DNA of 64,000 nt from positions 1,938,158 through 2,002,157 of the forward strand of contig NZ_LT827015.1 in NCBI RefSeq assembly GCF_900169075.1, read 5' to 3'. Source of the DNA: Chryseobacterium phocaeense (lineage in GTDB: Bacteria; Bacteroidota; Bacteroidia; Flavobacteriales; Weeksellaceae). A model generated the notes under the pieces. The model saw only the letters and a list, made by a program, of their open reading frames with translations. It was not told where the DNA came from and did no database searches. Shown here piece after piece: positions 26,761-35,718 of this stretch; positions within the stretch are counted from its first letter, which is position 1, and the number at the start of each line of letters is the position of its first letter. The position numbers were made by a program, and so were the translations under genes.

Positions 26761-28164
26761 TTACATATGGATCGGTCTCTTTGCCGTAGCATCCAATGCT
26801 GCTTCTTTAATAGCCTCAGCATAGGTTGGGTGAGCGTGAGAGCTTCTTGCAATATCTTCAGCACTTGCACGGAATTCCATAGCAATTACACCTTCTGCGA
26901 TAAGATCGGCAGCTCTTGCTCCAATGATGTGCATTCCTAAAACTTCGTCCGTTTTTTCGTCTGCAATGATTTTTACAAGACCATCAATATCACCACTTGC
27001 ACGGCTTCTTCCTAATGCTCTCATTGGGAAAGAACCTACTTTGTAAGCTACTCCTTCTTCTTTTAATTGCTCTTCGGTTTTACCTACTCCGGCAACTTCA
27101 GGCCAGGTGTAAACCACACCAGGAATCAGGTTGTAGTTGATGTGAGGTTTCTGTCCCGCCAGTTGTTCTGCAACCAAAACTCCTTCTTCTTCAGCTTTGT
27201 GGGCAAGCATTGCTCCTTTGATCACATCACCAATGGCGTAGATGTTCGCTACATTAGTCTGAAGATGGTCATTTGTTTTTACTCTTCCTCTTTCGTCAAG
27301 TTCCACTCCTGCTTTTTCAAGAGCAAGACCGTCTGTATAAGGTCTTCTTCCTACAGATACCAGACAGTAATCTCCTTCTACCACAACTTCTTCTCCTTTT
27401 TTGTCCTTTGCAGTGATCTTAACGGTATCACCGTTTCTTTCAACCGCAGAGACCGCCGTGGAAAGCATGAATTTCATCCCCTGCTTTTTAAGAACTTTAG
27501 TCAATTCCTTGCTTAGAGCACCATCCATTCCCGGAATAATCTTATCCATAAACTCTACCACCGTTACCTGAGCTCCTAATCTCAAGTATACAGAACCTAA
27601 TTCAAGACCGATAACTCCTCCACCGATTACTACCAGGTGCTTAGGAATTTCTTTAAGGTTTAATGCTTCTGTAGATGTGATCACTCTTTCTTTATCAAGA
27701 GAAATGAAAGGAAGTGAAGATGGCTTGGAACCTGTAGCGATAATGGTATATTTGGATTCGATGGTTTCGGAAGAACCGTCGTTTTTAGTTACTTTGATCT
27801 GAGTGGCAGATTCGAAGCTTCCCAATCCTTCAAAAACAGTGATTTTGTTTTTGCTCATCAGGTAGTTGATCCCATCTGTGTTCTGCTTTACCACTTCGTT
27901 CTTACGCTCGATCATTCTTGCGATATCAGCCTGCGGCTCATTGATAATGATTCCGTGACCTGCAAAATTGTGTTTTGCGTTTTCGAAATGTTCAGAGCTG
28001 TCTAAAAGCGCTTTTGACGGAATACATCCAACGTTAAGACAAGTTCCGCCTAAAGTTGAATATTTTTCAATAATAGCTGTTTTGAAACCTAATTGAGCTG
28101 CACGGATTGCAGCTACATAACCTCCAGGACCGGAACCGATTACGGTAACATCGAATTGACTCAT
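26761..28164 (-). CDS. lpdA: Dihydrolipoyl dehydrogenase
   Basis: 467-residue flavoprotein of the pyruvate/2-oxoglutarate dehydrogenase and glycine-cleavage complexes. FAD-binding GSGPGGYVAA (10-19), the redox disulphide in GGTCLNVGCIPS (C42, C47), NAD-binding VIGGGVIGLELGS, and the C-terminal active-site HAHPTYAEAIKEA are all present. It reoxidises dihydrolipoamide and reduces NAD. Its own promoter and terminator make it monocistronic; the E1/E2 genes are not in the window. Confidence 0.97.
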   Translation of the reverse strand: MSQFDVTVIGSGPGGYVAAIRAAQLGFKTAIIEKYSTLGGTCLNVGCIPSKALLDSSEHFENAKHNFAGHGIIINEPQADIARMIERKNEVVKQNTDGINYLMSKNKITVFEGLGSFESATQIKVTKNDGSSETIESKYTIIATGSKPSSLPFISLDKERVITSTEALNLKEIPKHLVVIGGGVIGLELGSVYLRLGAQVTVVEFMDKIIPGMDGALSKELTKVLKKQGMKFMLSTAVSAVERNGDTVKITAKDKKGEEVVVEGDYCLVSVGRRPYTDGLALEKAGVELDERGRVKTNDHLQTNVANIYAIGDVIKGAMLAHKAEEEGVLVAEQLAGQKPHINYNLIPGVVYTWPEVAGVGKTEEQLKEEGVAYKVGSFPMRALGRSRASGDIDGLVKIIADEKTDEVLGMHIIGARAADLIAEGVIAMEFRASAEDIARSSHAHPTYAEAIKEAALDATAKRPIHM

Positions 28165-28206
28165 TTTTTATATGAATTTATTTATTATTATCATTCTTAA
28201 TTCTCA

Positions 28207-28237
28207 CAAATTTACATATAAATTACCAAGCACCCAA
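28207..28237 (-). promoter_or_regulatory. Promoter of lpdA
   Basis: Minus-strand TTG at 28235-28237, 20-bp spacer, then TAAATTTG at 28207-28214, 42 bp before the ATG. Confidence 0.6.
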
Positions 28238-28287
28238 GTGAGTTTTATCAAGTTTATGTATTGAAGTTAAGATTAAAAAAATAAGTA

Positions 28288-28614
28288 CTATCTATTGGCA
28301 TTGATCCATATAATTACAGCAAAAATAATCAAAGCAATTCCAAATTTAATTCCTCCCAGCATCATCAGCACAATTCCCGAAATAAGTACAGCGGTACCTG
28401 CTATATATAACAGAATACTTATAACAGAGCGGTATTTATTTTTTTGTTTTAATACTTTCTGCTGATCTGCATGGATGTCTTTCATTACTTCATCTACATC
28501 CTGTTGGTTATAACCTTCCTGAATAATTAACCGATAGATATATTTTTCATTATAATTTCCGGCAAGGTAAGTTTTGTATTTGTTATAGATTTCTTCCTTT
28601 ATTTGGCTATTCAT
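28288..28614 (-). CDS. Small two-helix membrane protein, function unknown
   Basis: 108 residues: a soluble N-terminal half (NEKYIYRLIIQEGYNQQDVDEVMKD, a small helical motif) and two adjacent transmembrane helices near residues 60-80 and 84-103 (SILLYIAGTAVLISGIVLMMLGG, IALIIFAVIIWI). I recognise no named family. The gap to lpdA holds the lpdA promoter, so it is separate from lpdA. Confidence 0.7.
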   Translation of the reverse strand: MNSQIKEEIYNKYKTYLAGNYNEKYIYRLIIQEGYNQQDVDEVMKDIHADQQKVLKQKNKYRSVISILLYIAGTAVLISGIVLMMLGGIKFGIALIIFAVIIWINANR

Positions 28615-28917
28615 GTTTTTTTATCTGGTTATGATTTTAGTTTTTATTGTTTTATTATTTAACTTAAGTTCGGGATAAGAAATTTAAGGTGAAGTGGCTG
28701 GAAGCTGGAAGAATGAGGCTGGAAGTTAATACCAGGCACTCATATTAAACACCAGCCATAGAATTTGATAAAGCTGGCTTTAAAAATGAATATTATTTTA
28801 AAATTTTTGCTTTCAGACTTCAATAACTTCCCTCTTCTGCCTTCAAACTTCCTGACCATATGATAAAAACAGAAATCTCTTATCCCGAACTCAGGTTATT
28901 TATTTTTTTTACAGCAC
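28615..28917. repeat. MITE-like inverted-repeat element in a gene-free gap
   Basis: Arms 28661-28685 and 28873-28897 are inverse complements at 22 of 25 positions (core aagttcgggataagaaat against atctcttatcccgaact). Between them GGAAG-rich words (28690-28730) face CTTCC-rich words (28825-28860) in opposite orientation, so the whole 237 bp can fold on itself. ATTT flanks both ends, a possible but weak target duplication in AT-rich DNA. No ORF is present. Confidence 0.6.
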
Positions 28918-29262
28918 TCACACATTCAGTTTTCCATGACCAAACGCTCCCGTGCTCTCAAAAAAAGAGCCTCCATACACATACCATTCAAGACTTTCCA
29001 GAAATTCTACTGCATTTTCAGGGGTGATATGCGAACGATCTTTTTTGCTGACAATTCCTTTATACCATCTCCCTGATTTGGGATAATGCTCATATTCAAC
29101 AAAATAGTGAATCCATATTCTCTGACAGAGTTTGCACTGCTGGATACTTACTTCTCCATATCTTCCGTTTGTGTGGTCTATTCCTAACTCAGAAGTTCTG
29201 TATTCAGTATAATTCGGGGTAGGCTTCTCACAAGCGCAACCTATTTGCTGGACTTTGTTCAT
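28918..29262 (-). CDS. Small cysteine-containing protein, function unknown
   Basis: 114 residues without signal peptide. N-terminal cysteines in GCACEKP and a CKLC pair (about C40, C43) could bind a metal, as in a zinc ribbon. The rest contains many aromatic residues (WIHYFVEYEHYPKSGRWYKG). I recognise no family. It stands alone between the MITE-like repeat and the glycosyltransferase; no functional link is seen. Confidence 0.7.
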   Translation of the reverse strand: MNKVQQIGCACEKPTPNYTEYRTSELGIDHTNGRYGEVSIQQCKLCQRIWIHYFVEYEHYPKSGRWYKGIVSKKDRSHITPENAVEFLESLEWYVYGGSFFESTGAFGHGKLNV

Positions 29263-29327
29263 TGATTTTCGGATAAAATTAAAAGGCCAAATGTAAAAAT
29301 AAGAATCTATATATCCTGACAGAATTA

Positions 29328-30410
29328 TTATGATTTCATCAAATCCAGTAAGGCTTTCTCATATTTATTCAGAATAATATCCTTGGAAAACCTGGACCGT
29401 ATGGAATTTTTTATAGCATCACGGTTATAATTTCCTTGAAGCACTTTCATAATTTTCTGAGAGAAATCTTCATAATTTTCAATGTTTGAAACTTCTCCGT
29501 TTACCTGATGCTGGATGATTTCATTGATTCCCCCGGGACAGTTGTTGGCCAGAGAATAGGTTCCGCATGCTCCGGCTTCCAGAAGGACATTCGGGAAACC
29601 TTCATACCGCGAAGAAAGGATAAAAAGGTCCGCAAACTTCAAAAATTGGTACGGATTATCATGCCTGCCGTGGAAAATAACGTTTTTTAGCCCCAGAAAA
29701 TCTTTCATCTGATGCAAAACTTCCCGGTCTTTTCCATCGCCCAGAATGTGCAATAAAATATTTTCATTTTTCAATCTCGAAAAGACTTTTAAAAGATTAT
29801 CGAATCCTTTTCTTGAAGAGAGATTCCCGATAGCGACCACATTTTTAAAATTGTATTTAAAGCAATCAGGTTTTACGGAATGTGCCAGTTTTTCATTGAT
29901 AAAATCAAAATCAACAGGGTTGTTTATTTTGATGATTTTTTTCTTCCTGATATTGAAATTATCAACAAGGTCATGCATCATATCATCGCTCTGTGCAATA
30001 ATTTTCTGATAATTGTTGTAAAAATTGTAGAAAAACTTGATCTCTTTCCGGGTTACATGCTGCGTCACCACATTCGTTTCTCTTGCAATAAATTTTGTTC
30101 TCGGAAAAAGTTTAATAAATAAAGCCAGATATGCATTCACTTCACCAAAACCGGAAAAAACAATATCCGGTTTCCTGCGGTAGATTTCCCCTAAAATAGG
30201 CTTTAAGGAATGCCTGATCCTTTCCGTGTTGATATCTATGATTTCAACATCTTTTTTTAGAAAATTAAGATATCCGCCCTGTTTGCGAAGCAACAGGATT
30301 TTGGGTTCAAAACGGTCTCTGGAAAGATGATTCGCAATAGTGGTAACAATCCTTTCTGCGCCACCGGTTTCCAGATCCGGCAGAATAAATATGACAGAAA
30401 TCTTTTTCAT
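29328..30410 (-). CDS. Glycosyltransferase, GT-B fold (family 4 type)
   Basis: 360 residues. N-terminal half starts ISVIFILPDLETGGAERIV, typical of GT4; the C-terminal half contains the donor-binding SRYEGFPNVLLEAGACG (about 270-287), with the EX7E-type glutamates, after VAIGNLSSRKGFDNLLKVF. It transfers a sugar from a nucleotide donor to a lipid or polysaccharide, probably for surface glycans. No other glycan genes are beside it, so the product is unknown. Confidence 0.9.
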   Translation of the reverse strand: MKKISVIFILPDLETGGAERIVTTIANHLSRDRFEPKILLLRKQGGYLNFLKKDVEIIDINTERIRHSLKPILGEIYRRKPDIVFSGFGEVNAYLALFIKLFPRTKFIARETNVVTQHVTRKEIKFFYNFYNNYQKIIAQSDDMMHDLVDNFNIRKKKIIKINNPVDFDFINEKLAHSVKPDCFKYNFKNVVAIGNLSSRKGFDNLLKVFSRLKNENILLHILGDGKDREVLHQMKDFLGLKNVIFHGRHDNPYQFLKFADLFILSSRYEGFPNVLLEAGACGTYSLANNCPGGINEIIQHQVNGEVSNIENYEDFSQKIMKVLQGNYNRDAIKNSIRSRFSKDIILNKYEKALLDLMKS

Positions 30411-30912
30411 CAGTGTAAAATTAGTAAAAAGTTTTGGTAAGTTTCAAATAATGGCTGATTGATCGGTTTTAATACCATTGCAGAATTAATATTAACCACA
30501 AAAGTCACAAAAGTTTTTGAATACTTTAGTTATTTCTAAGTTTAAAAATTTTGAGAAAAGAAGTTCACGTAAGTTTTTTAAAAAAAATCAAAGATTTTTA
30601 TTCATCATCCTAAAAATCTGCTTTATCTGCGAGAAATGAAAAAATTAAACCGTTAAGATTAATTTAAGCTTTTAAGAATATTAAGTTTGAACTTCGCTTA
30701 TGCGCTATCACTTAAAAAAATCTTTAGATTTTTCTCTTAACTTTTCTTATCTTCTTAACTGCTCTTAATGTCTCAAGAAAATAATTTTACGCAGATTATG
30801 CAGATAAAGCAGATTTTTTTTAGACGTTAAAACTTTTAAAACATTAAACTTTGAACCTTAAATCTTAAACCGAACAACGGAAAGCAATGAATACCTCACA
30901 AGTTCGCCACAA
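30411..30912. repeat. Gene-free region with long-arm inverted repeat
   Basis: About 500 bp between the glycosyltransferase and recQ. Arms 30613-30630 and 30800-30817 (aaaatctgctttatctgc and its exact inverse complement) are perfect over 18 bp and 169 bp apart. The interior contains further complementary words (ttaagattaat, cttaacttttctta) and agatttttctct. Other degenerate words (cacaaaagtcacaaaag at 30498; taaactttgaaccttaaatct near 30845) fill the rest. No ORF is credible. Confidence 0.6.
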
Positions 30913-30913
30913 A

Positions 30914-30938
30914 AAAAGCCCTTCGGTAGGAAGAGCTT
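30914..30938 (-). terminator. Terminator after recQ
   Basis: On the minus strand AAAGCTCTTC-CTAC-CGAAGGGCTTT followed by TTTTT, with one internal mismatch, 22 bp past the recQ stop. Confidence 0.75.
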
Positions 30939-30960
30939 TGATATTTAAAAAGAGATTGTC

Positions 30961-33165
30961 TTAGTTTGCTACATCACTGATGAATTTTATTCTCAGCATT
31001 CTTACTTCTTCATCAGAAAGCTCATCTCCGAATTCATCGAGAAGCACTTTCATGCTGTCGCTTTCAGATTCGGTCATGAATTCCATGAAACCGTCTACAA
31101 TATCTTCATCGAAATTATCTTCAATATAATAATCAATATTCAGTTTTGTTCCCTGATAAACAATACTTTCCATTTCCTTCAAAAGTTCGTTCATGGAAAG
31201 ATTCTTGGCTCTGGCAATGTCTTCGAGATCAATTTTTTTGTCGGTGCTCTGGATAATGAAAACTTTATGACTGGATTTGTTAGCCACCTGTTTCAGAACC
31301 ATATCCTGAGTACGCTCGATATTATTTTCTTCAACGTATGCCCTGATAAAGTCGGCAAATTCTTTTCCGTACTTTTTGGCTTTTCCTTCTCCTACTCCGT
31401 AAATTTTCGCAATTTCTTCCAGTGAAATAGGATATTGAACGGTCATGTCCTCCAGACTGGGATCCATGAAAACCGTATAAGGCGGAATTCCATGCTTTTT
31501 GGCTACTTTTTTCCTCAGATCTTTTAATTGTCCGAACAGATTCTGGTCCAGGCCTGTACCAGCCTGCATCTGTACCTGTTCGCTTTCCGCTTTGGCCTGG
31601 CTCAGGTCAAATTCCCTGTCTTCAGCAATCAGGAATGGTTCTTTTGATTTTCCATCTAAGAAATTTCTTGCCTTTTCAGACATTTTTAAAACCCCGTAGG
31701 TTTCAATATCTTTTTGCAGAAAACCCTGAACAGTAGCCTGTCTCAGAATGGTTTTCCAGTAATTGTCTTTTTCCTCTTTCCCAAAACCGAAATGAGAAGT
31801 CTGCTCTAATTTATATGATTTCGTAACGGCATTTTCTTTTCCCATGATCACTGAGATCAGGTCCTTGGACTTGAATTTTTCTCCGGTATCCTTAATGAGT
31901 TTCAAAGCTTTATTCAGATCGGCCGTTGCATCTTTTAACTTTGGAGGATTGGAAGAATTGTCACACATATCTGCTCCTTCCCCTTTCACCGGATCAAAAT
32001 TTTCACCGAAATAATATAAGATATACTGTCTTCTGCTCATTGAAGTTTCAGCATAGCCTACCACTTCATTTAAGAGCTGCAACCCGATTTCTCTTTCGGA
32101 AACAGGCTTCTGAGCAAGAAACTTTTCAAGTTTTTCAATATCTTTTGGATCGTAAAAAGCCAGGCAGTACCCTTCTCCGCCATCTCTTCCCGCTCTTCCC
32201 GTTTCCTGATAATAACTTTCCAGGGATTTAGGAAAATCATAATGGATCACAAAACGTACATCCGGCTTGTCGATACCCATCCCAAATGCAATGGTCGCGA
32301 CAATCACATCTACTTCTTCCATCAGAAATTTATCCTGATTGGCCACTCTTACTTTCTGATCAAGACCTGCATGGTACGGAAGTGCATTGATTCCGTTTAC
32401 CTGAAGCAGCTGGGCAAATTCTTCCACTTTTCTGCGGCTCAGACAATAGATAATTCCCGATTTTCCCTTGTGCTGATTGATAAATCTTACGATTTCCTTA
32501 TCTATATTGACTTTCGGGCGTACCTCATAATACAGGTTGGGACGGTTGAAGCTTTCCTTAAATACCAATGCATCAGCCATACCCAGTGTTTTCTGGATAT
32601 CATCCTGGACTTTTGGTGTTGCCGTTGCGGTTAAAGCAATCACCGGAACATCGGCGATCTTGTCGATAATTGATTTAAGGTTCCGGTATTCCGGTCTGAA
32701 ATCATGTCCCCATTCTGAAATACAATGGGCTTCATCAATGGCTACAAAAGAGATTTTCACTTCTTTCAGGAAATCCAGATAATCATCCTTGATTAATGAT
32801 TCCGGAGCTACATACAGGAGTTTGGTTTTTCCTGCTTTGATATCGTCAAAAACCTGTTTTGTCTGTGTCTTATTTAATGATGAATTTAATACGTGCGCCA
32901 CCCCGTCATCAGATGAAAGGCCGTTTACCGCATCTACCTGATTTTTCATTAACGCGATAAGAGGTGAAACTACGATTGCGGTACCTTCTGAAATAAGTGC
33001 CGGAAGCTGATAACATAATGATTTACCACCCCCTGTCGGCATTAAGACAAATATATCCTTCCCACTTAGTAGGTTTTCTATGATTTGTTCCTGCTGGCCT
33101 TTAAATGTAGAAAACCCAAAATACTTTTTCAATTCGCCTGATAAATTGGCTTTTTTTGCACTCAT
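30961..33165 (-). CDS. recQ: RecQ-type ATP-dependent DNA helicase with degenerate zinc site
   Basis: 734 residues. Walker A TGGGKS (44-49), DEAH (144-147) with IDEAHCISEWGHDFRP, and motif VI QETGRAGRDG (320-329) are intact, as are the RQC and HRDC domains (HRDC near 545-620). RecQ unwinds DNA in recombination and stalled-fork repair. The zinc-binding region is altered: of the four Cys of E. coli RecQ, only one remains (C401), with Ser377, Ala398 and Ser404 at the others. This loss appears to be a flavobacterial trait. The extra C-terminal ~110 residues are acidic. Confidence 0.95.
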   Translation of the reverse strand: MSAKKANLSGELKKYFGFSTFKGQQEQIIENLLSGKDIFVLMPTGGGKSLCYQLPALISEGTAIVVSPLIALMKNQVDAVNGLSSDDGVAHVLNSSLNKTQTKQVFDDIKAGKTKLLYVAPESLIKDDYLDFLKEVKISFVAIDEAHCISEWGHDFRPEYRNLKSIIDKIADVPVIALTATATPKVQDDIQKTLGMADALVFKESFNRPNLYYEVRPKVNIDKEIVRFINQHKGKSGIIYCLSRRKVEEFAQLLQVNGINALPYHAGLDQKVRVANQDKFLMEEVDVIVATIAFGMGIDKPDVRFVIHYDFPKSLESYYQETGRAGRDGGEGYCLAFYDPKDIEKLEKFLAQKPVSEREIGLQLLNEVVGYAETSMSRRQYILYYFGENFDPVKGEGADMCDNSSNPPKLKDATADLNKALKLIKDTGEKFKSKDLISVIMGKENAVTKSYKLEQTSHFGFGKEEKDNYWKTILRQATVQGFLQKDIETYGVLKMSEKARNFLDGKSKEPFLIAEDREFDLSQAKAESEQVQMQAGTGLDQNLFGQLKDLRKKVAKKHGIPPYTVFMDPSLEDMTVQYPISLEEIAKIYGVGEGKAKKYGKEFADFIRAYVEENNIERTQDMVLKQVANKSSHKVFIIQSTDKKIDLEDIARAKNLSMNELLKEMESIVYQGTKLNIDYYIEDNFDEDIVDGFMEFMTESESDSMKVLLDEFGDELSDEEVRMLRIKFISDVAN

Positions 33166-33323
33166 CTAATTTTCTATTGCTAAATTTGCATCCAACCCAA
33201 AGTTATAAAAATTCTGCTTAAAATAAAAGCGAACGAATTTATAAAAAATAAAACTTATATTAAATATTCTTTTTTAAATATAACGTTTTTCAGGGGATTT
33301 TTTGTATACCTTATACTTATAAA

Positions 33324-34283
33324 ATGGAAAGAGCCGATATTATTTCAATTGCTAAAAGCACTTTGGAGATAGAAATTTCAGAACTTGAAAAATTAAAGAA
33401 CAGAATTGATGAAGATTTTGCCAAATCAGTTGAAATTATTCATTCCGCAAAGGGGAAATTAATTGTTGTAGGAATAGGAAAATCTGCCCACGTGGGCAAT
33501 AAAATTGTGGCAACATTGAATTCTACCGGAACTCCCTCCCAGTTTTTGCATGCTTCGGAAGCGATACACGGAGACCTTGGCGTGATTCAGAAGCAAGATG
33601 TGGTACTCTGCATTTCCAATTCCGGAAACTCTCCCGAAATAGCCAACCTTGTTCCTTATTTAAAAGACTATTCTTCCGCTCTTATTGGAATGACCGGGAA
33701 TAAAAACAGCAAACTGGCAGAGTTCTCTGAAATTGTCCTGGACACTCACGTAGACGTTGAAGCCTGCCCGAATAAACTGGCACCCACAAGCTCTACCACC
33801 ATACAGATGGCGCTGGGCGATGCTTTAGCCGTAGCTTTAATGGAACTGAATGATTTCAGGGAGAATGATTTTGCTAAATTCCATCCCGGAGGAAGTCTGG
33901 GGAAAAACCTGGTTTCGAAAGTAGATCAGTTTTTATCGCCGCAAAAGCCACAGGTAGAAGAAAACGCTCCGGTAAGGGATGTCATTATCTCGATCAGTGC
34001 ATCCAGCCATGGAATCACGGTGGTTACTCACGAAGAAAAAATCATCGGGGTTATTACCGACGGGGATTTACGGAGAATGCTGATGAAAGGAGATGATATC
34101 ACTACAATCCAGGCAAAAGACATCATGTCTGCCCATCCTAAAACGATTGAAAAAGATACATTGGCGAAAGAGGCTATGAAAATTTTAAAAGAAAATAACA
34201 TCGGCCAGCTCATCGTCACCGAAAACGGAAATTACTTCGGGATTATTGACCTGCACACCCTGCTTGATGAAGGGATCAATTAA
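33324..34283 (+). CDS. kdsD: KdsD/KpsF-type arabinose-5-phosphate isomerase
   Basis: 319 residues. An SIS sugar-isomerase domain (about 38-170, with VGIGKSAHVGNKIVATLNSTGTP) is followed by a pair of CBS domains (about 200-319). This architecture defines D-arabinose 5-phosphate isomerase, which supplies the precursor of Kdo for lipopolysaccharide. The catalytic His region (HASEAIHGDLG) is present. It is transcribed divergently from recQ and followed by a terminator. Confidence 0.93.
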   Translation: MERADIISIAKSTLEIEISELEKLKNRIDEDFAKSVEIIHSAKGKLIVVGIGKSAHVGNKIVATLNSTGTPSQFLHASEAIHGDLGVIQKQDVVLCISNSGNSPEIANLVPYLKDYSSALIGMTGNKNSKLAEFSEIVLDTHVDVEACPNKLAPTSSTTIQMALGDALAVALMELNDFRENDFAKFHPGGSLGKNLVSKVDQFLSPQKPQVEENAPVRDVIISISASSHGITVVTHEEKIIGVITDGDLRRMLMKGDDITTIQAKDIMSAHPKTIEKDTLAKEAMKILKENNIGQLIVTENGNYFGIIDLHTLLDEGIN

Positions 34284-34318
34284 TCTTTTCAAATCATTGC
34301 AATATATAAATCAATCAG

Positions 34319-34349
34319 GCGGTATCCATCAATACCGTCTGTTTTTTTT
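34319..34349 (+). terminator. Terminator after kdsD
   Basis: Stem GGCGGTA / TACCGTC with loop TCCATCAA, followed by TGTTTTTTTT, 36 bp past the stop. Confidence 0.85.
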
Positions 34350-34494
34350 CTGAAAATCAGGTTTAAAAATATTTGCGGGTTCAACTTCAATAAAATCCGC
34401 GTCAATAATTCTGAATACTGATTATTATTTCATAATTTCGCAGACTTAAATAGCCGGTCTCACCGGATCTGCTACCTGAATAGACTCTAGTACT

Positions 34495-35322
34495 ATGGAC
34501 GAAAAAAAAGAAATGTCCTTTTTGGGACATATTGGAGAATTAAGAGGTCATCTTGTCCGTTCAATTATTGCCATAATAATTGTTGCAATAGCCGTAGGAT
34601 TCAATATCAACTGGATCATGGACCATATCTTTTTTGGGCCTACGAGAAATGATTTTCCAACTTTCAAGGTAGTCAATCATTTTTCAAGAATGCTTTTAGG
34701 GGAAGACAGTATCAAGCTTCCGAAAGAATTCCCCGTTCGTGTACAAAGACTTTATCAGCAGTTCAATGTAATGATGGCTGTGTCTGTTTTCGGTGGTATC
34801 GTAGGTGCTTTTCCTTATATTGTGTGGGAATTGTGGCGTTTTATCGGGCCGGCGCTCCATCCTAAAGAAAGAAAGAATTCCATATTTATTATCAATGCGG
34901 TGTGGATCCTGTTTATGACCGGAGTTCTATGCGGTTATTTCCTGATTCTTCCGTTTGCCGTTAATTTCGGGGTGATCTTCAAAATCTCCGACATCATTAT
35001 TCCACTTTATGATTTAAGTGATTATACCACTCTGTTTTTACAGGTGATTTTGGGAATGGGAGTTATTTTCCTCTTCCCTATTCTGATTTATTTCCTTACC
35101 AGCATAGGGATCCTTACGCCTATGTTTATGAAAACCTACCGTCGTCATGCTATTGTTCTGATTATGGTGGTAGCCGCTATTATTACCCCTGCAGATGTTT
35201 TGAGTATGCTGATGGCAGCTTTTCCTCTGCTTGTTCTTTATGAGATCAGTATTATCATGTGTTCCTTTACCTATAAGAAGGTTCAGAAGGCAGCCGGAAA
35301 TTTACCTGTAGTACAGAAATAA
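34495..35322 (+). CDS. tatC: Twin-arginine translocase subunit TatC
   Basis: 275 residues with six predicted transmembrane helices. The N-terminus MSFLGHIGELRGHLVRS matches the conserved TatC opening that binds the twin-arginine signal, and FGGIVGAFPYIVWELWRFIGPALHPKE is the P-x-P-region typical of the family. TatC exports folded proteins. TatA/B partners are not in this window. It follows kdsD but after a terminator, so it is probably separate. Confidence 0.95.
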   Translation: MDEKKEMSFLGHIGELRGHLVRSIIAIIIVAIAVGFNINWIMDHIFFGPTRNDFPTFKVVNHFSRMLLGEDSIKLPKEFPVRVQRLYQQFNVMMAVSVFGGIVGAFPYIVWELWRFIGPALHPKERKNSIFIINAVWILFMTGVLCGYFLILPFAVNFGVIFKISDIIIPLYDLSDYTTLFLQVILGMGVIFLFPILIYFLTSIGILTPMFMKTYRRHAIVLIMVVAAIITPADVLSMLMAAFPLLVLYEISIIMCSFTYKKVQKAAGNLPVVQK

Positions 35323-35360
35323 ATATGGTAAAATTGCAAAAAGGCTAACAGACTTTTTTG

Positions 35361-35392
35361 CCTATTCGCCTATTCGCCTATTCGCCTATTCG
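35361..35392. repeat. Four perfect copies of an 8-bp tandem repeat
   Basis: The unit cctattcg is repeated four times without interruption. The flanking cgcaaaatt is the inverse of the aattgcaaaaagg word at 35331-35343, forming a small inverted pair. Confidence 0.95.
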
Positions 35393-35664
35393 CAAAATTA
35401 CGATTCAGTCAGCTAAATAACTTTTAGCAGAAAGTTTCTTTATTCAGTACATTGATTCAATATATTATTAAAGATTGAAAAAGTCTTTAACAGGATTCTT
35501 TATTGATGTAGTTAAAAAAATACTTTTTATAAAAATTTATCCAATCTTATAAATAATAAATTATTAAAGAATTAAATAACTTAAATATTTGATTAATAGT
35601 ATTTTTTTCACAAAACTAACTTAAAAATGTACAATTAAAAACACATAAAACAATTTACTAAATA

Positions 35665-35694
35665 TTGATATAATACTAAATAATCCTATATTTG
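35665..35694 (+). promoter_or_regulatory. Promoter of the T9SS protease gene
   Basis: TTG at 35665-35667, 19-bp spacer, then TATATTTG at 35687-35694. The predicted start of transcription leaves about 18 nt before the ATG at 35719, which supports that start. Confidence 0.65.
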
Positions 35695-35718
35695 CTTAAA
35701 CGATATATAGAAATTTTT

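Larger units (their letters stand above)
35323..35718. other. Gene-free region before the reprolysin-like protease
   Basis: 396 bp. It contains GCAAAAAGGC-type words just past the tatC stop, four tandem copies of cctattcg (35361-35392), then very AT-rich DNA (35400-35660) and a promoter (35665-35694). No small ORF is supported. Confidence 0.6.

Noticed and set aside
28661..28897. Insertion sequence
   Set aside because: Although inverted repeats are present, there is no transposase ORF; it is reported only as MITE-like.
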